Origin: Candidatus Cloacimonetes bacterium 4572_55 | GTDB lineage: Bacteria > 4572-55 | Length of the DNA: 64,000 nt | Assembly (NCBI GenBank): GCA_002084765.1 | Contig: NBMB01000003.1 | Location: 185,702-249,701 of the forward strand | Direction: 5' to 3' | Part shown: positions 25,362 through 34,490 of the stretch, piece after piece | Layout: every line of letters starts with the position of its first letter | How positions within the stretch are numbered: position 1 is the first letter of the stretch | Translations under genes and position numbers: made by a program | Notes under the pieces: model-generated | Database searches by the model: none | What the model was told of the DNA's origin: nothing | The model's input: only the letters and a program-made list of their open reading frames with translations

Positions 25362-27536
25362 TTAAAAGTTGAAGTCCAGGCTTACTGTATATTGTCTGTC
25401 GCGCATAGGCGAGCCAATCTCAACCTCTTGATTCTCATCGGTTAAATTAATAACAGAAAATGATAGAAAATAATTGGAATATATGTTTGCTCGCAATTTT
25501 GTGCCAAGCAGAAAATACCCATCCAGCTTTTTTTCATGTCGCGTATCGTTATAACGGTCGCCATCAGTGTCTTCATAATCATAATAGAGTGTTTCGCTGA
25601 TAAAATGGCCATCAAGCCGCAGGGACAACTTTTCTATTGGACGGAATGTAAAGCCAAAATTGACATTGTGCTCCGGAGCATATTCTACCGCAACATCTTT
25701 AAATGAATTGTCGGCGTCTGGGTCCTCCAACCGGGTATCTTCCGTATCTCCATACACAGTCTTTTGATACGCATAATTAAGATAGAGATTCAATTTATCG
25801 CTGATTGGGCTCTGCAAATCCAGCTCGATGCCTTTTAGTACAATTTCACTAAAATTTTGTATAATAAGGTCTCCTACACCTTCACTTTCCTCTCTGCGAT
25901 AGACAATTAAATCCTTTTGCAAGGTATAAAAACAAATAAAATTTGACTTTAAATATTCAAAATTATTATAACTCAGAGCAGCCTCAAAAGTCTTGATCTT
26001 TTCAGGTTTCATGTCCTGATCGCCATAAATGCTAAAGACACCGACGTCCATAAACAAATTAAGGTTGGTGAAAGAAGGAGCTCGAAAAGCTTGGGAGTAG
26101 GTCAGACGGAATGCGGCTTCCGGCAGGAAATTATAGACCGAGCTCAATCGTGGGCTGACCTCATTATCATACTTGGAGTTATGATCATAGCGTACTCCTC
26201 CGGCTAAAATCCAGGACTCAATGGGGCGAAATTGGCTTTCTAAATAGCCGGCGAAATTCGTCCTATGGTGGATTTTATTTTTATCCTCAAATGCGTCCGA
26301 CCTCGCGTCGCTATATCGGTATTCCAAGCCGCCGACAGTCATCAGTCTATCGCTGAACTTATGATTCGCCTGAAATTCTCCGAGATACAGATTGGATTTG
26401 TTTTTGGTTTCTTCCTCTTTTTCCGAATAGACATATTTGGTTGGCAATCCTCGAGGCTCCATTGCATCCCGATACGGATCCCAGGTACCAGTTGAAAATT
26501 TTCTATTTTCCCTATGCTCAAACCAATGCGCTCGGACCATGATGTTGAGGTCTTCAGTCACACCATAATGAAATCTGCCATCAATAAATAGACGTTTTTT
26601 TACGGCGTGCCCATTTGCAAATGGACCCTTATAATAAACGACCGGCAATGGCGCGCCCTGATTGGGATTCACCACGACTGTATGTATTGTATCCAGAATA
26701 TCAGGCGTGACTTCGGGTCGACGATACTCATTGTAATTGGCAAACAATGTAAAACTTCGATATCGTAATTCGCCTGTCATATCGAAAGCATCCGCATACA
26801 TATTATCATTTGGATCGGCGGGCGTCAATCCACTTCCGGGTGCAATCTCCAAACCATATTGGGTTGTATCTACATAACTGGCACTGTTTTTATTCTTGTA
26901 ACCCTGAGGACCGTCAGTATCAAACCAATTTCCACTGAATAACAGAGAGAGATCGCCTCTTTTTTCCCCGATCATGAGGCTATAATTTTTCCGATTATAG
27001 CTGCCGTATAAAATACTGCCGCTCACACCTTCAAACTCGCCAGCTTTTTTGGTGATAATATTGACAATACCGCTATAAGCATTTGCGCCATAAAGAGAAG
27101 AACCCGGTGTGCGGACGATCTCGATCCGTTCAATATTGATGAGAGAGAGACCTCGGGAGACCTCAAAAAATCCATTGTACGGACTATTGATTGGAATCCC
27201 ATTGATCAAAAAAAGCACCCGAGCTGTTCTTGTCCCAGATGTCCCGCATCGAATATTTATATCATACTTATAATAACTTGTATTCTTGGTATCTACTCCC
27301 GGAATACTTTGTAATAAATCATAAACTGTCTCCGCGGCAGAGTTTTCGATATGCTCTCGGGTAATGACACTCACACTTACCGGAACTTCTATGAGTTTTT
27401 GCTCATGCTTGCTGGCGGTAATAACGATAAGATCCTCCGCATCTGCTAACAACTCATCCAATGATTTTCCCCGCGCCCAGCCCCAGGCGGGAACAAGCCA
27501 TACGAAAATCAATAAAAAGCACACGCATCTTCTCAT
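25362..27536 (-). CDS. TonB-dependent outer-membrane receptor
   Basis: A 724-residue receptor. The signal peptide MRRCVCFLLIFVWLVPAWGW is followed by a TonB-box-like DLIVITASKHEQ and a plug domain (about 45-165) with VSVSVITREHIE, LFLINGIPINSP and IERIEIVRTPGSSLYGANAY. The barrel ends with YTVSLDFNF, whose terminal Phe suits outer-membrane insertion. The typical C-terminal VINLTDENQEVEIG block is present. It is not closely similar to the receptor at 10719. No transporter or ligand gene is adjacent. The 428-bp upstream region carries phased A-tracts. The ligand is unknown. Confidence 0.95.
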   Translation of the reverse strand: MRRCVCFLLIFVWLVPAWGWARGKSLDELLADAEDLIVITASKHEQKLIEVPVSVSVITREHIENSAAETVYDLLQSIPGVDTKNTSYYKYDINIRCGTSGTRTARVLFLINGIPINSPYNGFFEVSRGLSLINIERIEIVRTPGSSLYGANAYSGIVNIITKKAGEFEGVSGSILYGSYNRKNYSLMIGEKRGDLSLLFSGNWFDTDGPQGYKNKNSASYVDTTQYGLEIAPGSGLTPADPNDNMYADAFDMTGELRYRSFTLFANYNEYRRPEVTPDILDTIHTVVVNPNQGAPLPVVYYKGPFANGHAVKKRLFIDGRFHYGVTEDLNIMVRAHWFEHRENRKFSTGTWDPYRDAMEPRGLPTKYVYSEKEEETKNKSNLYLGEFQANHKFSDRLMTVGGLEYRYSDARSDAFEDKNKIHHRTNFAGYLESQFRPIESWILAGGVRYDHNSKYDNEVSPRLSSVYNFLPEAAFRLTYSQAFRAPSFTNLNLFMDVGVFSIYGDQDMKPEKIKTFEAALSYNNFEYLKSNFICFYTLQKDLIVYRREESEGVGDLIIQNFSEIVLKGIELDLQSPISDKLNLYLNYAYQKTVYGDTEDTRLEDPDADNSFKDVAVEYAPEHNVNFGFTFRPIEKLSLRLDGHFISETLYYDYEDTDGDRYNDTRHEKKLDGYFLLGTKLRANIYSNYFLSFSVINLTDENQEVEIGSPMRDRQYTVSLDFNF

Positions 27537-27964
27537 TCTAAACCATCCTTTTAAATTTTTATAAAATAATTTGTTTCCTTATCCCATAGCAAAAAATAGC
27601 AAAAAATAGCAAAAAATGGCAAAAAATGGCAAAAAATGGCAAAAAAAATCCGATCAATTTTAGTTCAATTTCTCAGCAACCTCTTCATATGCCCAACACA
27701 AGCTCAAGATATAAAAAAAAACAAATTTGTCAATAAATTTTGCAACTTTCTCCAGAGGGCTCTTTGATCCCAAATTTTAAGGAGCCTTTCCCTGTTTCAA
27801 CTTCCTACAAAACTCTTTTGTTCATCTGAAACTTTTCAAATTATGAACTTAGGGCTTGACTTTTTGAGAAAAATGACAGAATATTAAGCAACTGAGCATG
27901 GAGTTCACAACTTGAAGGTTTCGGACGGGATTTTGTCTCATTTGTTTCAAAAGGAATAAAAGGT
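27537..27964. other. divergent intergenic region between TonB-dependent receptor and mcsB
   Basis: These 428 bp are AT-rich and must contain promoters for both divergent genes. No cobalamin or other riboswitch box and no clear sigma-70 pair was recognised. Phased A-tracts lie at 27591-27640. A short GGCTC/GAGCC dyad (27758-27786) may form a weak hairpin. Nothing coding is seen. Confidence 0.6.
27591..27640. repeat. 10-bp A-tract tandem repeat, likely curved DNA
   Basis: Five units of AAAAAATAGC or AAAAAATGGC run in exact 10-bp register, with a partial unit on each side. A6 tracts phased once per helical turn produce intrinsic DNA curvature, which often sits upstream of promoters. It lies 55-104 bp upstream of the TonB-dependent receptor start. 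Confidence 0.85.
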
Positions 27965-29032
27965 ATGATCGAAAACTTGGAAATATTGAGGGGAGTCACC
28001 TGTGATTGGGTGATGGCAAAGGGACCCATGGCAGATATCGTGATCAGCAGCCGGATCCGTTTGGCGCGGAATCTTGCAGGCTATCCTTTTTTCCAGACAG
28101 CGGGGAAATCTCAGTTGCTGGATATCTGGCAGACGGTTCGGCAAAGCAGCGAAACACTTCCGCATTTTCAGAATGCGTACGAATATAAGATCGCTGATCT
28201 TTCCCACATCGAGCGGGAATTTTTATTGGAGCGCCATCTGATCAGCCGCGAGCTATTTTCTACAGCTCCAGGACGCGGGGTGCTGATCTCCCGTGATCAA
28301 AAATTCAGTATAATGATCAATGAAGAGGATCATATTCGGGTGCAAATCGTTTTATCTGGATTTCGATTGTCCTCTGCCTGGTTTGAGCTAAACCGCTTGG
28401 ACGACCTGTTTTCTGAGCGAATGCCATACGCATTTGATAACAATTTGGGCTATCTGACGGCATGTCCCACCAATGTGGGCACGGGTTTGCGAGCTTCACT
28501 GTTGTTACATCTACCCGGATTGGCTCTGACCAAACAGATAAAAAAGGTGTTTAACAGTTTTAATCACCTTGGATTGACTGTCCGCGGTCTTTATGGAGAA
28601 GGTTCCGAGATGAAAGGCAATCTGTTCCAAATCTCCAACCAGGTCACTCTGGGACGCTCTGAAATTGGCTTAATAGAGGATCTGGAGAGAACTGCGCGCC
28701 ATATTCTGAAAAGCGAGAGGCAGGCTCGGAGAGCACTTCTGGACAAGGCGCATAACCAGATAGAGGACAAAATTTGGCGGGCTTACGGTCTCCTGTGTCA
28801 TGCCCGGATTATCAGTTCTGACGAGTTGATCAACCTCTCATCAGGTCTCCGGTTGGGCGTGACCCTGGGCATAATCCAAGACCTGAGTATCAATGAACTG
28901 AACGATCTGCTCTTGTCCACACAGCCTGCGCATCTGCAGAGCTATTTCGGAAGGAAGATCAATTCTTCGGAGCGGAACTATCTCCGCGCCGAATTTATAC
29001 GCAACTGGTTTACAGAAAAACATCGCAACTAA
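27965..29032 (+). CDS. mcsB: protein-arginine kinase McsB
   Basis: A 355-residue kinase that phosphorylates arginine residues and marks proteins for ClpCP degradation. The guanido kinase fold is shown by VISSRIRLARNLAGYPF, the NEEDHIRVQ motif and the signature CPTNVGTGLRAS, in which the catalytic Cys is residue 167, the position known for this family. The later EGSEMKGNLFQISNQVTLG segment and the C-terminal regulatory part also match. AAAGGAATAAAAGGT provides the ribosome site. The usual neighbours mcsA, ctsR and clpC are not adjacent; an mcsA gene lies 22 kb away on the other strand. It is therefore probably expressed independently. Confidence 0.95.
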   Translation: MIENLEILRGVTCDWVMAKGPMADIVISSRIRLARNLAGYPFFQTAGKSQLLDIWQTVRQSSETLPHFQNAYEYKIADLSHIEREFLLERHLISRELFSTAPGRGVLISRDQKFSIMINEEDHIRVQIVLSGFRLSSAWFELNRLDDLFSERMPYAFDNNLGYLTACPTNVGTGLRASLLLHLPGLALTKQIKKVFNSFNHLGLTVRGLYGEGSEMKGNLFQISNQVTLGRSEIGLIEDLERTARHILKSERQARRALLDKAHNQIEDKIWRAYGLLCHARIISSDELINLSSGLRLGVTLGIIQDLSINELNDLLLSTQPAHLQSYFGRKINSSERNYLRAEFIRNWFTEKHRN

Positions 29033-29067
29033 GCGTTGTTGTTGAGTCAATACAAAGAGGCACTCAG

Positions 29068-30429
29068 ATGTTACAAACAGATTGTCTGATCATCGGCGGG
29101 GGGTTAGCTGGCTTATCAGTCGCGTATCATTTACAGCGGGATTATCTGCTCTCGGAAAAGGAAGCCCGAGTCGGCGGACTCTGTCGCACAATACAAAAAA
29201 AGGGCTATTATTTTGATCTCACCGGTCATCTGCTTCATCTTCGGGACACTTATATAAAGGACTTCATTCAGAAGCGGATCGGAGATAGGCTCTTGCAAAT
29301 CGATCGGAATTCCTGGATATTCTCTCAGGGATGCTATACGCGCTACCCATTTCAGTCAAATACGTACGGATTGCCTACAGAGACGATCAAGGCGTGTCTG
29401 ACGGGCTTTGTCGAAGCCATGATCAAACAACAAAAAACTGACAAAAAGTTTTCGCTCCAAAACGCCACGTTTGAGGAGTGGATTCTGAGGACTTTCGGCT
29501 CGGGTATTGCCAAATATTTTATGATACCCTATAACACCAAGCTATGGACAGTTCACCCAAGAGAATTGGGTTGCGGCTGGATGACTCGGTTCGTTCCCCA
29601 GCCCACATTTGACGAGGTGGTTCAAGGCGCGCTGACCGATGAGCAAAGCCGGTCTGGATACAATGCCCATTTTTTATATCCCAAAGCGGGCGGTATTGAA
29701 ATCCTGCCCAAAGCACTGCACAAGGCGATCTCGGAAAAGGCGTCAAATTCTCGACGAATTCTGACCGGAACTGAAGTGGTCTGGATCGATCCGAACACGC
29801 GTCAGGCAAAATTATGCAACGGAGAATCCGTAAATTATCGTTCTTTGATCTCCACCGCGCCGCTTCCAGAGCTACTCGGCATGATCTCGGAATTGCCGGA
29901 TTACATTCGAGAACTCGGATCAAAGTTGCGCTGGACGTCGGTCTATAACGTGAATCTCGGTTTGATCGGCGCGCCAAAATCAGATAAACATTGGATATAC
30001 ATCCCGGAAGAGAAATACCGATGCTATCGGATCGGGTACATTACCAATTTTTCCAGAAAAATGGCGCGTGCCAAAAAAATGTCGCGTGAATGTTGTCAAT
30101 CTGTTTATACCGAGGTCTCTTATCCCGCGCCAGAACCGATAAACAAAGAGAAAACAACAGAGCAGATTATCAAAAATTTGTTCGATATGCGCATCATAAC
30201 AGACCGTTCCCATATCAATATGATTCAGATTTCCGACATTCCTTATGCGTATGTAATCTACGACAGCAATCATGGCTCGGTAGTTCCCCCTATCCACGAT
30301 TACCTGAATTCACAAGGCATTTACTCTATCGGACGCTATGGGCGATGGGTCTATAACTCGATGGAAGACGCTCTGTTAGACGGTCGGGAAACTGCGTCTC
30401 GGCTCGACAAGGAATCAAATTGCCTATGA
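29068..30429 (+). CDS. FAD-dependent oxidoreductase of the amine oxidase / UDP-galactopyranose mutase-like superfamily
   Basis: A 453-residue flavoprotein. The N-terminal dinucleotide-binding motif CLIIGGGLAGLSVAYHL is followed by SEKEARVGGLCRT and YYFDLTGHLLHLRD. The protein keeps a C-terminal FAD-contact region, SIGRYGRWVYNSMEDALLDG. The middle, with PYNTKLWTVHPRELGCGW, resembles proteins annotated as protoporphyrinogen-oxidase-like or UDP-galactopyranose-mutase-like in surface-polysaccharide loci. Its stop overlaps the start of a glycosyltransferase (ATGA), so a role in glycan synthesis is the best guess. The exact substrate is unknown. Confidence 0.85.
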   Translation: MLQTDCLIIGGGLAGLSVAYHLQRDYLLSEKEARVGGLCRTIQKKGYYFDLTGHLLHLRDTYIKDFIQKRIGDRLLQIDRNSWIFSQGCYTRYPFQSNTYGLPTETIKACLTGFVEAMIKQQKTDKKFSLQNATFEEWILRTFGSGIAKYFMIPYNTKLWTVHPRELGCGWMTRFVPQPTFDEVVQGALTDEQSRSGYNAHFLYPKAGGIEILPKALHKAISEKASNSRRILTGTEVVWIDPNTRQAKLCNGESVNYRSLISTAPLPELLGMISELPDYIRELGSKLRWTSVYNVNLGLIGAPKSDKHWIYIPEEKYRCYRIGYITNFSRKMARAKKMSRECCQSVYTEVSYPAPEPINKEKTTEQIIKNLFDMRIITDRSHINMIQISDIPYAYVIYDSNHGSVVPPIHDYLNSQGIYSIGRYGRWVYNSMEDALLDGRETASRLDKESNCL

Positions 30430-31592
30430 CCTGCGAGCTATCGGAAAAATCAAAAAAGAAGGTCGCCCATGTGATTACTATGCTTGAACTTGGCGGCGCT
30501 CAGCAAAACACGTTATACACGGTTTCGCATCTCAACAAAGAACACTATGAGGTTTACTTAGTCGCGCATGATAAAGGATTTTTGGTCAAAGAGGCAAAAA
30601 AATTAACAGGTTTTCATACGCTATTTTTACCTGCACTGCGCCGAAAAATTCGTCCCTGGTCTGACGTGGTCGCGTTATACCAGTTGTATCGTTTCTTTCG
30701 ACGGGAAAAGATCGATATTGTGCATACGCACAGTTCCAAGGCAGGTGTTTTGGGACGGGTAGCGGCTTGGCTGGCTCGCGTGCCTGTCATCATTCATACC
30801 ATTCACGGCTTTGGCTTTCATGACTCCCAATCTCGGATCGTCAAAAAAATTTATGTGATTTTGGAAAGAGTTTGCGCTCGAATTTCCGATCAACTGGTCG
30901 CTGTTGCGTACGACAATATTCGGAAGGGGCTCCAGGAAGGGATCGGCAAGCGGGATTTGTACCGTGTGATTCGCAGTGGGATAGACATCAAGCGATTTTC
31001 GCGGGTCTCTGGTATGATTAATCAAGAGCTGGGTATCCCTATAAATGCGAAGTTGATCGGTCAGATCGGGAATTTTAAGCCGCAGAAGAATCCGCTTGAT
31101 TTTGTCCGAGTCGCGGCTCTTGTGGCAAAACAGGTTCCGGACAGCTATTTTCTTATGGTCGGCGACGGTATTTTGCGCCCTGACATTGAGCGATTGATTC
31201 GCGAATTGGGGCTGGATGATCAGGTAAAGCTGACCGGATGGAGGCAGGACGTGGAGGTGTTGATACAGCATCTGGACGTATTGGCGTTGACTTCTCGTTG
31301 GGAGGGGTTGCCCCGAGTCTATCTCCAGGCAATGGCTGGGGGAAAACCGGTAGTCGGCACAGCAGTTGACGGGGGTCCCGAGGCGATACGACATGGCGAG
31401 AATGGCTATATGCTTCCTGTTGGCGACACCCAGGGCATGGCGGATAAAATATCCTATTTACTCACCCATGACGCAGTCCGCCGGAAAATGGGAGAAAGAG
31501 GTCGGGAGCTTGTCCGCGAGTTTGATATTGATCTGATGGTGCGCCAACAAGAGGATATGTACAAAGAGTTGTCGGAGATGACGAAAAAATGA
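30426..31592 (+). CDS. family 4 glycosyltransferase
   Basis: A 388-residue GT-B enzyme that would transfer a sugar from a nucleotide-sugar donor. The N-terminal half has VITMLELGGAQQNTLYTV and VHTHSSKAGVLGRVAAW. The C-terminal half has GNFKPQKNPLDFVRVA, SRWEGLPRVYLQAMAGGKPV and GGPEAIRHGENG, the GT4 donor-site pattern. The ATG at 30426 overlaps the previous stop as ATGA and is preferred over an in-frame TTG at 30420. It probably works in the same surface-glycan step as the upstream flavoprotein. Acceptor and sugar cannot be told from the sequence. Confidence 0.92.
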   Translation: MTCELSEKSKKKVAHVITMLELGGAQQNTLYTVSHLNKEHYEVYLVAHDKGFLVKEAKKLTGFHTLFLPALRRKIRPWSDVVALYQLYRFFRREKIDIVHTHSSKAGVLGRVAAWLARVPVIIHTIHGFGFHDSQSRIVKKIYVILERVCARISDQLVAVAYDNIRKGLQEGIGKRDLYRVIRSGIDIKRFSRVSGMINQELGIPINAKLIGQIGNFKPQKNPLDFVRVAALVAKQVPDSYFLMVGDGILRPDIERLIRELGLDDQVKLTGWRQDVEVLIQHLDVLALTSRWEGLPRVYLQAMAGGKPVVGTAVDGGPEAIRHGENGYMLPVGDTQGMADKISYLLTHDAVRRKMGERGRELVREFDIDLMVRQQEDMYKELSEMTKK

Positions 31593-31939
31593 TTGAATTT
31601 ATGAAGAAAAGATATTATTATTGAGAACAAAAATTTCGTGAAATTCTCTATTACGGCAATAAAGTCCTGTCTCAAATGCTGATAAAACATAGCGTTACTA
31701 AAAGACCCTTAAGATTTAAAGATGGGGTTGCCCAGAATTATTGCGTAAATAGAGAAAATTATAGTTGACAAAGAAAGACAGCTTAATTATAATAGATATG
31801 TTATCTGTTATTATCAATATAGTTCCATCGGTTTCTTAAGAAATTACTTTAAGCATTTTGGGGAATATATTTATAACTGAAATCAACTATCCACTGACGG
31901 CTATCGCCGGATCAGTCGGCTTGTGAGAAGGGTTATGTT
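31593..31939. other. intergenic region before folD
   Basis: These 347 bp contain a degenerate half of the AAACCCTAAGGGTCT palindrome (AAAAGACCCTTAAGATTT near 31698-31715) and a consensus sigma-70 promoter at 31765-31793. No ORF with a ribosome site and no RNA gene was recognised. Confidence 0.6.
31765..31793 (+). promoter_or_regulatory. perfect-consensus sigma-70 type promoter
   Basis: TTGACA, a 17-base spacer, then TATAAT: both hexamers match the enterobacterial consensus exactly. It lies about 147 bp before folD, leaving a leader of about 140 nt, and is oriented to drive folD and possibly the solute-binding protein. Confidence 0.75.
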
Positions 31940-32839
31940 ATGACAGCGTCTTTAATTGACGGCAGAAAAATCAGTAAAAAAATCCGGGTTGGAATAAAGT
32001 CGAGAGTCTCCCGATTGCGAGAACAAAAAATTCGACCCGGTTTGGGCGTGATCCTGGTCGCGTCAGACCCGGCTTCTTGCTCTTATGTGTCGGCAAAGGA
32101 GCGCGCGTGTCGAAGATTGGGTATATTTTCCGAGACTGCGCGCCTGTCCGCCTCTGTTTCCCAGAGCGATCTCTTGAACCGAATCGACGTCTGGAATCAA
32201 AGCGATAAAATTCACGGAATCCTTATCCAGCTCCCTCTTCCCTCTCATATCAACCAGGACGCTGTGATCCAGGCGATTCTGCCCGATAAAGATGTGGACG
32301 GGTTTCATCCGATTAATGTCGGTAAAACATTGATCGGCGACGAGACCGGATTTGCGCCCTGCACGCCCTCGGGCGTCTGCGAACTGTTGATACGAGGCGG
32401 TTATGACCCGAGCGGGAAACATACGGTCATAGTCGGTCGGAGCAATATTGTGGGCAAACCTCTTGCCGCCTTGTTGATACAAAAAAAATCCGGTGCCAAT
32501 GCCACTGTCACAGTGTGTCATTCCGCGACAAAAAATATGGCGTCTTACACCCGTCAGGCGGACATACTGATCGCGGCGGCGGGTCGTGCGGAGTTCATCA
32601 CTGGAGATATGATCAAACCCGGAGCAGTCGTGATTGATGTCGGCACAAATCACATTGAAGATCCGTCCTGCGAAAAAGGTTATCGCTTGACAGGCGATGT
32701 ACACTTTGATTCTGCGGCAAAGGTTGCGGCGGCTATCACTCCATCGCCAGGAGGGGTCGGTCCCATGACCATCACGATGCTTATGCACAACACGGTCAGA
32801 TCAGCCGAAGAATTTTATCGAAAATTGTGCGCAACGTAA
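31940..32839 (+). CDS. folD: bifunctional methylenetetrahydrofolate dehydrogenase / methenyltetrahydrofolate cyclohydrolase
   Basis: A 299-residue cytosolic enzyme that makes 10-formyl-THF from 5,10-methylene-THF with NADP reduction. Visible family motifs: SCSYVSAKERACRRLGI with the catalytic Lys, GILIQLPLPSHINQDAVIQA, PDKDVDGFHPINVG, the PCTPSGVCELL signature, the nucleotide-binding VGRSNIVGKPLAALL and the closing SPGGVGPMTITMLM. Length is normal. A consensus promoter lies upstream. The solute-binding protein starts 18 bp after the stop, so both could be on one transcript although the functions are unrelated. Confidence 0.97.
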   Translation: MTASLIDGRKISKKIRVGIKSRVSRLREQKIRPGLGVILVASDPASCSYVSAKERACRRLGIFSETARLSASVSQSDLLNRIDVWNQSDKIHGILIQLPLPSHINQDAVIQAILPDKDVDGFHPINVGKTLIGDETGFAPCTPSGVCELLIRGGYDPSGKHTVIVGRSNIVGKPLAALLIQKKSGANATVTVCHSATKNMASYTRQADILIAAAGRAEFITGDMIKPGAVVIDVGTNHIEDPSCEKGYRLTGDVHFDSAAKVAAAITPSPGGVGPMTITMLMHNTVRSAEEFYRKLCAT

Positions 32840-32857
32840 GATATATAAGGAGATATC

Positions 32858-34330
32858 ATGAGACCCTTTTTCAAGAATCTGCAATTTGCGGCAACGCTGA
32901 TCCTTCTTTTTGGGACGATTCAGCCCTGCTTTGCCCAGGAAAAGATCAAGCTGATTTATCAGCGAATCTGGGAATCGGAGGAAGTTTTCGAGCCGATGAT
33001 TCAGGCTTATGAGCGTGAGCATCCCAATGTGGATATTGAATACCATCAGATTCCCTATCAGCAGTATAAGAATACGCTCAAGCCGGCGTTGGAAGCCGGC
33101 GTGGGACCGGATATGTTTGAGATTCACAGCTCCTGGCTGCCTCACTATATCAGCGAATTGGCTCATATCCCAGGGACTGTCTACACTATCGGCGAATATT
33201 CTAGTGATTTTCACGATCTCGTGGCTCGGAGTTTTATTTCCCGTGGAAAGATTTGGGCGATCGCACTGGACGCCAATACGCTGGCACTTTTTTATAATAA
33301 AGATATCTTTGAAGAAGCGGGGCTGAACCCGAATTATCCACCTCGTTCTTGGGATGAATTGGTCGAATATTCTGTTACGATCAAAAAGAAAACAGGGAAG
33401 TGGGGAGCCGCTATTGGGACGGCGTACAATACGCCTCAGGATCATAATATTTTGGAGATGTTCGCGGTGCAGCGAGGCGCGTATCCGGTTTCCGACAATC
33501 TGACTAAGTCGTTAGTCAATATGCAGGAATTCGTCAAAGCTATGCAATTTTATACGGATTTTGTCCTGAAGCATGGAGTTTGGTCTCCAAGCGCGCCTCC
33601 TGGCGACGCGGCGTTCGTCAATGGCGATGTCGGGATGGTGATCAATGGCAGTTGGTTGATTAACTCGGTTCTGAGTGCGAATATGAACGCCGGGACTGCA
33701 AACGTTCCTCAGTATGACCCATCGCAACCCTACACTCATGCGACATTTTGGGGTGAAGTCGTTTCTGCGGATTGTAAGCGTCCCGAGATCGCATGGGATT
33801 TTCTGAAATTCTGCGCTAATCGTAGAAATATGACCCATTTCTTTCAACAGACCAAGAGACCCCCGTCACGGCGAGACCTTCTGTCCGTCACGGCGGAAAA
33901 CCCGCAAGTGCGGGTCTTGATCGCCCCTTTTATCAATCAGGCTGTCTATGCGGGTCAACAATTTAAGCCGTGGGAAGATGATTGGCGTTCCTCCCAGCTC
34001 GACGCAATTGAGGCGGTGATTCACGGCGGTAAATCTCCACAAGAAGCTCTGGATATCGCTTCGGAAAAAGAAACGGTCATGCTTTTGGACTATAAGAGTA
34101 AGTCGAAATCGGAATTTACGGTGACCAAAATCGTCGAACGAGAGAAGGTGACCGCGGGTGATAATGAGGATTTATATACCGTCATACCGGGTGATAATTT
34201 GCGCCGTATTGCCCTATTATATTATGAAGATGAGAACAAATGGCAAAAAATCTACGAACGCAACGTAGATCGGATCATTGATCCGGCTTATATCTATAAT
34301 GGACAAGTTTTGATTATACCGAAAAATTGA
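32858..34330 (+). CDS. extracellular solute-binding protein with C-terminal LysM domain
   Basis: A 490-residue periplasmic protein. The signal peptide ends at CFAQ. Residues about 27-410 are a family 1 (MalE-like, sugar-type) binding protein, with YEREHPNVDIEYHQIPY, LEAGVGPDMFEIHSSWLP, LFYNKDIFEEAGLNP-like, and GMVINGSWLI motifs. Residues about 437-490 form a LysM domain (YTVIPGDNLRRIALLYYEDE to GQVLIIPKN), which would bind peptidoglycan. The two parts are joined by a Lys/Glu-rich linker. No ABC permease or ATPase gene is near; instead a signalling cluster starts 160 bp downstream. The protein may therefore act as a wall-anchored sensor rather than a transporter part (inference). It starts 18 bp after folD with a GGAGAT site. 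Confidence 0.9.
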   Translation: MRPFFKNLQFAATLILLFGTIQPCFAQEKIKLIYQRIWESEEVFEPMIQAYEREHPNVDIEYHQIPYQQYKNTLKPALEAGVGPDMFEIHSSWLPHYISELAHIPGTVYTIGEYSSDFHDLVARSFISRGKIWAIALDANTLALFYNKDIFEEAGLNPNYPPRSWDELVEYSVTIKKKTGKWGAAIGTAYNTPQDHNILEMFAVQRGAYPVSDNLTKSLVNMQEFVKAMQFYTDFVLKHGVWSPSAPPGDAAFVNGDVGMVINGSWLINSVLSANMNAGTANVPQYDPSQPYTHATFWGEVVSADCKRPEIAWDFLKFCANRRNMTHFFQQTKRPPSRRDLLSVTAENPQVRVLIAPFINQAVYAGQQFKPWEDDWRSSQLDAIEAVIHGGKSPQEALDIASEKETVMLLDYKSKSKSEFTVTKIVEREKVTAGDNEDLYTVIPGDNLRRIALLYYEDENKWQKIYERNVDRIIDPAYIYNGQVLIIPKN

Positions 34331-34490
34331 CGTCACGATCAGGCGTTTCATCTCTTGGTAACTGAGTAATTGAAATTTTTCGGTCTATTTCTAAGGTATT
34401 TGAGATGAAAATTGCTAATTATATCTGAATCTGTCTAAATTTTTTTAGTTCCAAACGTCATACTTGATAAAATAAAAAGAGGTAACTGTC

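Noticed and set aside
27591-27640. Possible CRISPR-like array
   Set aside because: Direct 10-bp tandem units without spacers; better explained as phased A-tracts.
27537-27964. Cobalamin or other riboswitch before the TonB-dependent receptor
   Set aside because: No conserved B12-box or other riboswitch core could be recognised on either strand.
32063-32788. 241-residue open frame opposite folD
   Set aside because: Antisense shadow of a clear folD gene with all family motifs; no own features.
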